A stretch of 64,000 bases of DNA. It comes from Enterococcus quebecensis. Lineage in GTDB: Bacteria > Bacillota > Bacilli > Lactobacillales > Enterococcaceae. Made by a program: the position numbers and the translations under genes. Positions 37,288-44,880 of this stretch are shown one piece after another. The notes beneath the pieces were generated by a model that saw only the letters and a program-made list of their open reading frames with translations, was not told the DNA's origin and did no database searches. The number at the start of each line of letters is the position of its first letter. Position 1 is the first letter of the stretch. The stretch lies in contig NZ_MIKB01000013.1 of assembly GCF_001730365.1 (NCBI RefSeq), forward strand, positions 62,001 to 126,000, written 5' to 3'.

Positions 37288-37311
37288 GAGTGAGCAGAAA
37301 TCCGCTCACTC
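37288..37311 (-). terminator. Orphan terminator-like hairpin upstream of rimP
   Basis: GAGTGAGC (37288-37295) pairs with GCTCACTC (37304-37311). An A-run to the left gives a T-run on the minus strand. No minus-strand gene lies to its right for it to serve. Confidence 0.6.
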
Positions 37312-37465
37312 AAACTAGTATCATTACTTATCATTCATTTTATCATAGATTTTCTGAAAACTCAAATTCGCAGTATAAATCCAAATTCATTCATACTCTA
37401 TTAAATATATTAGTTTTTCTCAAATTTAAGATTAATCGCCATTACTAACAATAAAATCATATTAA

Positions 37466-37494
37466 TTGATTCCAACCTTATTGTAAGATATAAT
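37466..37494 (+). promoter_or_regulatory. Promoter of the V8-like protease gene
   Basis: TTGATT (37466-37471), a 17-nt spacer and TATAAT (37489-37494) lie 33 nt before the start codon. Confidence 0.75.
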
Positions 37495-37526
37495 TAACCG
37501 AAAAATAAATACAAAGGAGCCTTTTC

Positions 37527-38342
37527 ATGAAAACAATTAGAAATCTATCAATTTCAACCTTTTTAATCCTATTAATCACTTTACTCTTCCCATCACATTC
37601 TAACGCACAATTGAATGGAAATCCTTCCGATCACAGACAAAAAATGATATACAGAAATCAATCTATTGTTAGAATTACTAACACAAATAATGACCGTATC
37701 TGGGGTACAGGTGCAGCAGTGGGACCAAATAAAATTCTTACCGCAGCACATGTAGCACAAAATTTGCAAAATAACTCTAAAGGCAGAATGGTTGTCTATC
37801 CTGGTGAACACAATGGTAATAGACCTGCAGCAGTTGAAGTACTCAGAGTTGATATCCATCCCAAATATAATCCCTCAGCAGCTGATAAACGCTTGAATGA
37901 TGTCGCAGTTCTTACTGTAAACTACAGATTTCCAGAATATTTTCAAGCTTATCCCATAACCAAGGCCGATTTAGCACCTTGGCCAGTGGTCGATAAATTC
38001 TCTTGGATAGGCTATCCGTCCGACTTATTTACAGCAACGGATCGCTCTTTCTATCAGTGGTCTACTGAAAGCTTTGACATGATCAATAATTCAATCGTAT
38101 ACATCCCTCAAGACAATGGGATGATTGATATGGTTTCAGTCCCTATTCCTGATAATGTATTTAGGTTCAATGAAGTATCCACACAAGGTCAATCTGGTTC
38201 CCCATTGATCAACATCCCAAGTGTTGAACGAGGCCATAGGGTTTTCGGTGTTTTACAAGGTGGTCCTTCAGATGATGTCACAGATTTCACTTTATTAGTT
38301 CCAGAAAATTTTGATTTTGTTTTAAATGCGCTTAGAACCTAA
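37527..38342 (+). CDS. Secreted V8/glutamyl endopeptidase-like serine protease
   Basis: This 271-aa protein has an N-terminal signal peptide (about 1-28, MKTIRNLSISTFLILLITLLF..NAQ) and a chymotrypsin-fold domain. The catalytic triad is visible: His in LTAAHV, Asp in RLNDVAVL and Ser in TQGQSGSPL. These match the S1B (V8/SprE) family, which cleaves after Glu or Asp. AAGGAG lies a few bases before the ATG. There is only a short segment between signal peptide and catalytic domain, so any propeptide is brief. It has its own promoter and is probably transcribed alone. The substrate is unknown. Confidence 0.92.
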   Translation: MKTIRNLSISTFLILLITLLFPSHSNAQLNGNPSDHRQKMIYRNQSIVRITNTNNDRIWGTGAAVGPNKILTAAHVAQNLQNNSKGRMVVYPGEHNGNRPAAVEVLRVDIHPKYNPSAADKRLNDVAVLTVNYRFPEYFQAYPITKADLAPWPVVDKFSWIGYPSDLFTATDRSFYQWSTESFDMINNSIVYIPQDNGMIDMVSVPIPDNVFRFNEVSTQGQSGSPLINIPSVERGHRVFGVLQGGPSDDVTDFTLLVPENFDFVLNALRT

Positions 38343-38351
38343 AGATATCAA

Positions 38352-38379
38352 TTGACTTATCAGTATTAAAAAATATAGA
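38352..38379 (+). promoter_or_regulatory. Promoter of rnhC
   Basis: TTGACT (38352-38357), a 16-nt spacer and TATAGA (38374-38379) lie about 64 nt before the rnhC start. A 10-bp inverted repeat (38386-38395 and 38421-38430) lies in the leader. Confidence 0.55.
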
Positions 38380-38442
38380 CTCTACTTCACTTTTCATCTT
38401 TTTTACTATACTATAAATAAGAAAAGTGAAAGGAGTTCTTTT

Positions 38443-39372
38443 ATGTCCCAAACCCAAGTAATCAAAGTCACAAAAGATACAATGAAAAAAATGCATGCTT
38501 TCTACGAAAAAAATCGTTTAAATAAAAACGTTCCTTATACTGAATTTGTTGCTAAGTCAGGAAATACTACTATCACAGCCTATACTTCTGGGAAAATAGT
38601 GTTCCAAGGTCCAGATGCAGCAAAAGCAGCAGCTAAATGGGGAAATCCACTTCAAAGCAAAGGGACTAGCAATACTTCTACTCCAAAAAACAGTTCATTA
38701 CCAGCTAATTTCAACCAACTTTCTGTTTTAGGTAGCGACGAAGTTGGTAACGGTAGTTATTTTGGTCCTGTTACTGTTTGTGCTGCTTATGTAGACAAGA
38801 CAATGGTTGCTAAGTTAAAAGCGCTTGGTGTTAGAGATTCTAAAGAATTAACAGATCCTCAAATCATCCAGCTTTCAAAAGTTATTAAAGAATTGATTCC
38901 ATACAAACTGTTGATTGTCGAACCAGAAAAATATAATGAGATTCAGCCCAAATACAATGCAGTTCATATGAAAGTTGCTTTGCATAATCAAGCGATTCAT
39001 CTGTTATTGAATGAAATTTCTCCAACGAAACCAGAAGCAATTTTGATTGACCAATTTACGCCAGAAGGAAATTATAAAAAATATGTCAGAAGCGAAAAAA
39101 ATCAGGTTTCTGAAAAACTGTATTTCATTACCAAAGGCGAGCAATACCATGTAGCAGTTGCGGCTGCTTCTATCGTCAGTCGAGCAGCTTTTTTAGAAGA
39201 GCTTGACAAAGAGTCGCTAGAATTAGGAATGAAAGTTCCATCTGGTGCTGGAGCGGCTTCTGATAAAGTTGCCGCTAAGGTTTTGGCTAAAGGCGGAATG
39301 GAATTACTGAGTAAGTATGTAAAACTTCATTTTGCAAATACGGAAAAAGCGAAAAAAATCGCTTCAAAATAA
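38443..39372 (+). CDS. rnhC: Ribonuclease HIII
   Basis: This 309-aa RNase H removes RNA from RNA/DNA hybrids. It has the N-terminal TBP-like substrate-binding domain (about 1-85) and a catalytic RNase HII/III domain starting LGSDEVGNGSYFGPV. That motif carries the acidic Asp and Glu of the active site and the GxG. Further acidic positions lie in GVRDSKELTD and ILIDQF. The length is normal. It has its own ribosome binding site and promoter and is followed by a strong terminator, so it is monocistronic. Confidence 0.96.
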   Translation: MSQTQVIKVTKDTMKKMHAFYEKNRLNKNVPYTEFVAKSGNTTITAYTSGKIVFQGPDAAKAAAKWGNPLQSKGTSNTSTPKNSSLPANFNQLSVLGSDEVGNGSYFGPVTVCAAYVDKTMVAKLKALGVRDSKELTDPQIIQLSKVIKELIPYKLLIVEPEKYNEIQPKYNAVHMKVALHNQAIHLLLNEISPTKPEAILIDQFTPEGNYKKYVRSEKNQVSEKLYFITKGEQYHVAVAAASIVSRAAFLEELDKESLELGMKVPSGAGAASDKVAAKVLAKGGMELLSKYVKLHFANTEKAKKIASK

Positions 39373-39375
39373 GAG

Positions 39376-39416
39376 AAAACACCTAAGACAAGCTGAATTT
39401 TTGTCTTAGGTGTTTT
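39376..39416 (+). terminator. Terminator of rnhC
   Basis: A perfect 16-bp stem joins 39376-39391 and 39401-39416, with an A-run before it and a T-run closing it. Confidence 0.88.
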
Positions 39417-39473
39417 ATTCTGCTTTTTTGGAACTTTTTGTCCAACCTCTGATAATGAATAAGGTAATTACGT

Positions 39474-39502
39474 TTGAAATGAAACGAACTTAATGTTATA
39501 AT
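39474..39502 (+). promoter_or_regulatory. Promoter of the first 169-aa secreted protein gene
   Basis: TTGAAA (39474-39479), a 17-nt spacer and TATAAT (39497-39502) with an extended -10 TGT. The paralogue at 46175 has the same layout. Confidence 0.75.
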
Positions 39503-39531
39503 TAAGTTACCAAAAATAAGGAGTGTGTTTT

Positions 39532-40041
39532 ATGAAAAAGACTTTATTAGTAGCAAGTTGTTTGGTAACAGTTGGTTTATTCGCAATGCCTGAAGGCGTT
39601 AGTGCAAACGAGGTGGATTCACCTTCTATTAGTCTCTCACCTCAAGTTCGTGCTTTAGCAGACATTCGAGAGGTGACATTAAAACCAGGAGAATATATGG
39701 AGTACAATGTTGGGGGATTTTCTAGTGTTGCACTAGGTTCAAAATTCACAGTGAAATTTAAAATTGATTCTAATGAACCTGAGACAGTTGTTGTTGATCG
39801 ATTTGGAAACTATCAAAACCAGCATCGATATAGTTCTTATTTTGAATACGGTACTCACGGAACAATTAATTTTAATAATTTAGAAGATAATTTACCTTCT
39901 TATAATCTTCTTGGTAAAGAAAGAATTAGAGTTATGAACGCATCTGCAACTACTCTGAATTTTACAATAGGATTATCATCAGGTATTCATCAGAAGTCGC
40001 AAGAATGTGTTGATTACAGCAATATTGATTTTAATTTATAA
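39532..40041 (+). CDS. Small secreted protein, paralogue A (unknown family)
   Basis: I place the start at ATG 39532, 8 nt after AAGGAG; an in-frame GTG at 39523 overlaps that site. The 169-aa product has a signal peptide (MKKTLLVASCLVTVGLF...SANE, cleavage near residue 27) and a mature part rich in beta-type residues. It ends with CVDYSNIDFNL, containing its only mature cysteine. A paralogue of identical length is at 46175-46684, and a decayed copy lies immediately downstream (40157-40550). All share promoter, leader and terminator style. I recognise no domain. An adhesin-like or secreted-effector role is possible but unsupported. Confidence 0.85.
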   Translation: MKKTLLVASCLVTVGLFAMPEGVSANEVDSPSISLSPQVRALADIREVTLKPGEYMEYNVGGFSSVALGSKFTVKFKIDSNEPETVVVDRFGNYQNQHRYSSYFEYGTHGTINFNNLEDNLPSYNLLGKERIRVMNASATTLNFTIGLSSGIHQKSQECVDYSNIDFNL

Positions 40042-40050
40042 TAATCTACT

Positions 40051-40085
40051 AAAAAGAGATGGCCTTTAAAAAGCTATCTCTTTTT
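40051..40085 (+). terminator. Terminator of paralogue A
   Basis: AAAAAGAGATGGC (40051-40063) pairs with GCTATCTCTTTTT (40073-40085). The paralogue B terminator resembles it. Confidence 0.85.
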
Positions 40086-40156
40086 GTTGTGTTGTTTTTT
40101 TTACCTATTAACGCAACAGTATCTAGATCCAACAAATAACGTATTGACTAAACACA

Positions 40157-40550
40157 CAACTAGAGGAATTCGTTTCAGCAGGTGGTATTTCTAAAACATA
40201 TCAATTAGGTGGTCTAGTAAATGAAAATTATTGTTCAAAATTTGTTATTAAGGTAAAAGCTAATGATCCTGAACCAGATTATTTCACTCTGGACAGAAAG
40301 GGGGGATACTCAACAAGTGCAATTCACTGCTCTCCCCCCCAACAGTGCGTACACTTAACAATTCGCAACTAATTTATATCACTTTGTAATTAAATGTATT
40401 TAGCACAATATTATCTAACAATGGAACTTAGCAAAATTTAATGGTAATGTTGTGGAATCAGTTATTGATAGCAGTGTGGCTCAATGAGAGTTTAGAAGAT
40501 GGGATAAAGTCATATTCGTTACTGGTATTGGGTGCGAATATCAAGAATAA
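40157..40550 (+). pseudogene. Decayed third copy of the small secreted protein family
   Basis: Translation of 40160-40330 gives EEFVSAGGISKTYQLGG and then SKFVIKVKANDPEPDYF and TLDRKGGYS. These align with paralogue A residues EVTLKPGEYMEYNVGG, SKFTVKFKIDSNEPETV and VDRFGNYQ in the same order. The signal peptide and start are missing. After about 40330 the frame is broken, and a fragment TGIGCEYQE-stop (near 40521-40550) resembles the C-terminal SGxxx...CxxY end. Loss of start, middle and frame marks it as a pseudogene. Confidence 0.65.
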
Positions 40551-40578
40551 GACGGCAGTGTTATGGGAGAATTTCTTA

Positions 40579-40607
40579 TTGACAACGATCAAAAAACACT
40601 TTAAGAT
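40579..40607 (+). promoter_or_regulatory. Promoter of the 181-aa secreted protein gene
   Basis: Consensus TTGACA (40579-40584), a 17-nt spacer and TAAGAT (40602-40607), about 50 nt before the start codon. Confidence 0.7.
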
Positions 40608-40656
40608 ATATATATAGTACAAATAATACTATATATTATTATTAAGGAGTGATTTT

Positions 40657-41202
40657 ATGTTAAAGAGAAAATTATTGGTTGCTACTGTTGGTTTAGGATT
40701 ACTATTTTTTGGTAATAACTTGCAAGCAAGTGCTGATGTAAAGGTTAATCCAGATGATTTGAAAATCAATGCAAAAGCTAATGAAGAAGCTATCAAATTT
40801 GTTGAAGAACATGGCGGTTTAGAGAATAGCCCTGTTCCACCTGAAAACTTGACTACAGAACAACCTTCAAGCTTAACTAAATCGTCTCTATACAATAACC
40901 TAAGAGCTATCCCTAGGGTCTATGCTTACGACGCTCTAAGTTCATTTAGGCAAGAAATAAGATGCAATTATCTAGCTCCAGCTGGTTTTACTTGGGCGGA
41001 TAATGGTATTCCTTTTAGTGCAGTTAACTTTCAAGGAGGACGGCTGTTCACCTTTAATCGCTCAAATGTCAAAGATGAGAGAAAAGCTGGCTTAGGTACA
41101 GGCGGATGGTATTGGCGCTTTTTTTCTTCAGAAGTCCCTGGAAAGGGTAGAGTATACTATTGGTTGTCTGCCTCAGATTTAAATCATTTAATTTACGGAT
41201 AA
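40657..41202 (+). CDS. Small secreted protein of unknown function
   Basis: This 181-aa protein has a signal peptide (MLKRKLLVATVGLGLLFFGNN..ASA, about 1-26) and AAGGAG before the ATG. A charged, proline-containing N-terminal half (about 27-85) precedes a C-terminal aromatic and glycine-rich part (LGTGGWYWRFF, GRVYYWLSASDLNHLIYG). It has one cysteine in the mature chain. It shares the AAGGAGTGATTTTATG leader with the 169-aa family, but I see no convincing sequence similarity in the body. No family is recognised. Confidence 0.8.
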   Translation: MLKRKLLVATVGLGLLFFGNNLQASADVKVNPDDLKINAKANEEAIKFVEEHGGLENSPVPPENLTTEQPSSLTKSSLYNNLRAIPRVYAYDALSSFRQEIRCNYLAPAGFTWADNGIPFSAVNFQGGRLFTFNRSNVKDERKAGLGTGGWYWRFFSSEVPGKGRVYYWLSASDLNHLIYG

Positions 41203-41212
41203 ATATATATTA

Positions 41213-41240
41213 AGTCCTTACAAATGAGTAAGGACTTTTT
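41213..41240 (+). terminator. Terminator of the 181-aa secreted protein gene
   Basis: AGTCCTTAC (41213-41221) pairs with GTAAGGACT (41228-41236) and is followed by TTTT. Confidence 0.85.
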
Positions 41241-41251
41241 CTTCGTACAAA

Positions 41252-41282
41252 AAAATACCGACCGCGGTTATGCCGGTATTTT
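41252..41282. terminator. Second terminator-like hairpin
   Basis: AAAATACCG (41252-41260) pairs with CGGTATTTT (41274-41282). It has A and T runs on both sides, so it could act in either direction. Confidence 0.7.
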
Positions 41283-41329
41283 CATTGATAAAACAGAATA
41301 CGAACTTAACATTCTATATGTTCCTTTGA

Positions 41330-41865
41330 ATATATCCTTAAAATCATTATCATCTTTATTTATAAGAAATTCATAAACCTCTTCCTATCGTTTCAACTTG
41401 TCTAACCTGTTGTCCTGAAACTCTCTTTTTAACTCTGTAACATTTTTGGGATTTGAAAAAATCTCTAGCATTACTTTATAACTCCCTAGAAAACTCAATA
41501 AATCTTAACTTTGCACAAACAAACTTTTTTTGTAATGTAAAATAGCTTTTTATCCTTCAAATCCTGCCTTACTAATTCTTTAAATTCCGTAGCATCCTCT
41601 TTAGAGATTGAGAGAATTTCCATTAAATCGCTATCTTTCTTTTCGACTACCTTCTTTAAGTTTTTTCTTGATCACTATTTAGCATTTCTTGTACTATTAC
41701 AATTTTCCGATTTTTTCTCACGAATAGCAAGGTTTTAATCTCACCAATTCAGATAAAGTAACTAACTTCAACATCATCAACGCAGGATAACGTCAAACAA
41801 AATAGTCCAACAACAAACAAAACTAACGCAACAGCTGAAACCATAGCAATCCACATTAATAACAT
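41330..41865 (-). pseudogene. Decayed gene for a small membrane-anchored charged protein
   Basis: On the minus strand, an ATG at 41865 with an AGAGGT site opens a 38-codon frame (MLLMWIAMVSAVALVLFVVG..., one membrane span) that stops at 41749. Downstream, in shifting frames, are charged stretches: VEKKDSDLMEILSISKED, ATEFKELVRQDLKDKKLF, then NPKNVTELKREFQDNRLD and a final EEVYEFLINKDDNDFKDIF. The pieces read like one protein of perhaps 170 residues with an N-terminal anchor and a helical body, broken by several frameshifts and stops. No family recognised. Confidence 0.45.
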
Positions 41866-42284
41866 TTTAATTACCTCTTTCAAAAACTGGTTTTAGTTTA
41901 TCCTAGAATCCTAGCAAAATAACAATAACTTGAAATATAATATTTATTAAATATACGGATGAATTCATTTTAAATTCGTGAATACTCAGAAAAAAGCACT
42001 CCACTAAAATAAAAGCCAGATATAATAAAAATCACATTCGCCATTCTATAAAAGAAAATGATGTGTCTCTTGGTAAACTTCCTAATGTTTGAAAAAGTGA
42101 AGTCTAAGTATATGTTTCATCAAAGTTGGTAAAGCAAAAATAAAAACGTAACTATCCGATTTATTTTTATCTCGATTAAAAATTTGATTATTCTTTTTTT
42201 TCACTTATTCACCAGTTATCTTTGACCAAAAAAACTAACCTCTCTGTCCAACTTATAATCCAATGTTATCATTATTCAAAAACA

Positions 42285-42374
42285 CATTCACTAAAACAAA
42301 GAAAAAGCCAAACCCTTGTATACTAAGGATTCAACTTTTTCTTTTAAACTCTATTCTTCTTCTTCCGCCATGAA
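42285..42374. repeat. Left 90-bp direct repeat (candidate attL): copy of the 3' end of the DUF1292 gene
   Basis: These 90 bp match 47792-47881 with four mismatches and no gaps. The copy contains the last codons of the DUF1292 gene (minus strand, FMAEEEE-stop) and its terminator, but nothing of the rest of that gene. Identity ends sharply at 42374. It marks the left edge of a likely integrated element. Confidence 0.85.
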
Positions 42375-42542
42375 TGACTATAGCCTTTCGTAGTATTGAA
42401 TTTATTGTCATCTAGTAACTTGTAAGAAGAAAATAGTCATAGTCAATCACCGAATATCATTAATCATTTTCTTAATGGCATTCATTTTGGCATTCACTAA
42501 AATTCTCATTAGCGTGGGGCGCTATATAAATACTACAGAAAA

Positions 42543-43448
42543 TTATTTTTCTCTATTTAAATATGCATTTCTCACTTCTTTAAATTTTTCCTTTAGAGAA
42601 GATTGATTTTCTATAAAATAATCATCTATTTCTTTACCATTGTATTTTTCTTTATAATGATTTTTTAAATCACTAATTTTATCGTCTACTTGCTTTGGTG
42701 AGTATATCTCTTTTTCAGTAATAAATAATACACTGTGTTCTGTCGGTTGTAAGATAGGACGTATTAAATCCGGATCATTTTTAGACTTTACTTGTTTAAT
42801 CACCGTTTCGATAACTGGCATTACATAGGTTATTGAAACCGTATTATTATTGTCAACTGTGACTACTAAAAATGGTGCTTTTTTAATTTTAAAATAGTCA
42901 CTGCCTTCTATTTTCAATTTCAAATTTGCTTTGTCGCCTTGAAAGACAAAATCATCAATAGTTAGTTTTTTATCAATATGTAAATCTACCAAATAAATTG
43001 TATTTATCGCCCCCTGTAGTATTTTGTAATCTAGTCTAATTTCTCCAGAAAGATTCAATTCATAATTAGTATGAATTGAATCTACTGGAAATTTATCTTC
43101 AGTTACTTTAAATTCGGTATTCACATTTTTTAAATCTACATAACTGATTTTGTATTGCAGTGGCAGATTAGCTTTGTTCAGCTCTGCTACATTTTCTGAT
43201 AATTTTAAATTATTTTGGCTTATTTCTTTTTGTTTATAACTAACAAATGCAAGTGTGACTAAAGTTAGTATACTTCCCAAAATTGTTCCAAATCCAGATA
43301 TCTTATCTTTATGTTTTGTAAACCAACTAACTTTTTCTATTTTTTCGTCTTTTTTTTTGCAATTTTCTGTAGCTAGTTGCTTTAAAATTTCATTTATATC
43401 CTCAGAATTTTTATTAATTTGATTCCACATTTTGCTATCTTTTCCCAC
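42543..43448 (-). CDS. Single-span membrane protein of unknown function
   Basis: This 301-aa protein has a cytoplasmic N-terminal segment (about 1-50, lysine-rich), one hydrophobic helix (about 51-70, ISGFGTILGSILTLVTLAFVSY), a short coiled coil and a predicted extracytoplasmic or soluble beta-rich domain of about 200 residues with a charged helical tail. I take the GTG at 43448, preceded by GGGAGAGGG; an ATG six codons later has a poorer site. It lies downstream of the Rgg gene on the same strand but 244 nt away, with a terminator between. No family recognised. Confidence 0.75.
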   Translation of the reverse strand: MGKDSKMWNQINKNSEDINEILKQLATENCKKKDEKIEKVSWFTKHKDKISGFGTILGSILTLVTLAFVSYKQKEISQNNLKLSENVAELNKANLPLQYKISYVDLKNVNTEFKVTEDKFPVDSIHTNYELNLSGEIRLDYKILQGAINTIYLVDLHIDKKLTIDDFVFQGDKANLKLKIEGSDYFKIKKAPFLVVTVDNNNTVSITYVMPVIETVIKQVKSKNDPDLIRPILQPTEHSVLFITEKEIYSPKQVDDKISDLKNHYKEKYNGKEIDDYFIENQSSLKEKFKEVRNAYLNREK

Positions 43449-43642
43449 TCTATCCCTCTCCCTTTTGATCTAATCATACCAATAGTAAGAATAAATTTCT
43501 ATATTGATTTTTATAGGATATCTCCTTCCTTAGACTGCTCTTCAAATTGTCGGTCTATGATCTTTTCAAGTTGACTAGAAATAATCTAGTTGATTTTATC
43601 CGAAATCGACAACTTCCATTTATTCATGTTTAAATCAAAAAA

Positions 43643-43673
43643 AGAGAAATTAAGCATTTTGCTAAACTTCTCT
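43643..43673 (-). terminator. Terminator of the Rgg-type gene
   Basis: A 14-bp stem with two non-Watson-Crick positions (43643-43656 and 43660-43673), with an A-run to the left that gives a T-run on the minus strand. Confidence 0.75.
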
Positions 43674-43692
43674 GTTACCTTTAAAAAAATAC

Positions 43693-44607
43693 TTACCCTT
43701 TTAATATCCCTATAGGAAAATCATTCTCATCCATCTTTACAATATTTTTATTAGTATAAGTTAAAATTTTTACCTCTTCTTTTATCGCTTCTAATGTTTG
43801 GTTGTCACCAACAAACTCAAGCAGAATAATATATGTTTGTATATTCTTCATATAAAAAGCTTCACCAGTTATCAAATATCCTAATAAATTTTTTAAATAT
43901 TCAATATTTAGAGCTAATCGGTAATCTGTTTTACTTATATCAAGCGTTTCCGTCTTTTGTAAATATCTTTTTGCTCCAACAAAATCTTTCCTATATATTC
44001 TAGAAGTGATTAAATTTATCAGTACTTGACACACAATTTTCTTCACTTCGTTTGTTCTTGATGATTCATCTTGAATAGGAACAGTTCTAGAAAGTAAGTA
44101 TTCCTGTTGATTATCTTTCATCAATAAAATAATATTACTTATTAGAGTATAATCGTATTGTTGATAATAAGTCTTAGCTTTCAAGTAATTAAATGCTTCA
44201 TCTAACTCTTGCTCAGTAACAGGATCAATCTCTTTCCAAAGTTTTGAAAAATATATCTTAACACTAAAATAATTTACTAACTCTTTTAAACTTTTTTCTT
44301 GGTTTCTGATTGTTTCATAATAAGAAACCAATTCTTTTCTTGCTAGCTCATTGTTAGGATTTTCTGCACACTTGTAGAATAGCTTTTTCCATTCATCTTG
44401 AGTTTGATCCGTTAAACATTTTGCAAAAAACTCTTCTCTCGTCAAAGACATCGTATTTAAAATTTCGAATAAAGCATCTATTTTTATTCCCTGAGTCCCT
44501 TTTTCAATACGTGAAATTGAGGAAGCTTCTACATGTTTATTGACCAATTCCTTTTGCATAAAGTCTAATTGTTCTCTGAAAAATCTAATTGTTTTCCCTA
44601 CACTCAT
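43693..44607 (-). CDS. Rgg/GadR/MutR-family transcriptional regulator
   Basis: This 304-aa regulator has an N-terminal XRE-type helix-turn-helix (about residues 5-60, MSVGKTIRFFREQLDFMQKEL..ASSISRIEKGTQGI) and a long all-helical C-terminal domain (about 65-290) typical of Rgg proteins, which bind short hydrophobic peptides. Length matches the family. A palindrome GTAAC-N6-GTTAC (44674-44689) lies over the -35 region of its own promoter and may be an autoregulatory site. A divergent 18-codon hydrophobic frame (44824-44880) is a possible signal peptide. The target genes are unknown; the neighbouring secreted proteins are candidates. Confidence 0.85.
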   Translation of the reverse strand: MSVGKTIRFFREQLDFMQKELVNKHVEASSISRIEKGTQGIKIDALFEILNTMSLTREEFFAKCLTDQTQDEWKKLFYKCAENPNNELARKELVSYYETIRNQEKSLKELVNYFSVKIYFSKLWKEIDPVTEQELDEAFNYLKAKTYYQQYDYTLISNIILLMKDNQQEYLLSRTVPIQDESSRTNEVKKIVCQVLINLITSRIYRKDFVGAKRYLQKTETLDISKTDYRLALNIEYLKNLLGYLITGEAFYMKNIQTYIILLEFVGDNQTLEAIKEEVKILTYTNKNIVKMDENDFPIGILKG

Positions 44608-44673
44608 TATCTATCCCTCACAAATTCTCATATGGATTTATACCTACTTTTTTATTATAAAATCGTCGAAAAA

Positions 44674-44689
44674 GTAACTTTTTTGTTAC
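44674..44689. promoter_or_regulatory. Candidate operator at the rgg promoter
   Basis: The palindrome GTAAC-TTTTTT-GTTAC lies 15 nt upstream of the minus-strand -10 TATAAT (44654-44659) and so covers the expected -35 position. Confidence 0.45.
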
Positions 44690-44823
44690 CTTGAAATCCC
44701 TAATAGCAAGAGATTTCCTCTTAAAAAACTTTATTTAGAGTATATTATTTGATACAATTTACTTAATGAAATGTGAACACATTTTCACGTTTTATTAAGT
44801 TTTATAGGTAAGGCTAAGAATTT

Positions 44824-44880
44824 ATGATTGAGTTAGTTTCTAGTGTGATTTCATTGTATCAGTGGATGATAATTATTTAA
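44824..44880 (+). CDS. Possible short hydrophobic peptide divergent to rgg
   Basis: An ATG at 44824 opens 18 codons (MIELVSSVISLYQWMIII) ending in TAA. AAGG lies 10 nt upstream. The peptide is strongly hydrophobic, and the frame diverges from the Rgg gene, the arrangement used by SHP pheromones of Rgg systems. A small hydrophobic toxin or a chance frame are alternatives. It lacks a clearly basic N-terminus, which weakens the pheromone reading. Confidence 0.3.
   Translation: MIELVSSVISLYQWMIII

Larger units (their letters stand above)
37067..37526. other. Divergent gap between rimP and the protease gene
   Basis: This 460-bp AT-rich gap holds no credible gene. It contains the rimP ribosome binding site, a possible minus-strand -10 (TATAAT on the minus strand near 37145), an orphan terminator-like hairpin at 37288-37311 and the protease promoter. 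Confidence 0.7.
41203..42284. other. Gene-poor accessory DNA
   Basis: The stretch between the 181-aa gene and the left direct repeat has two terminators near its left end, a decayed minus-strand gene (41330-41865, listed separately) and otherwise AT-rich sequence in which I see no intact gene. Confidence 0.6.
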
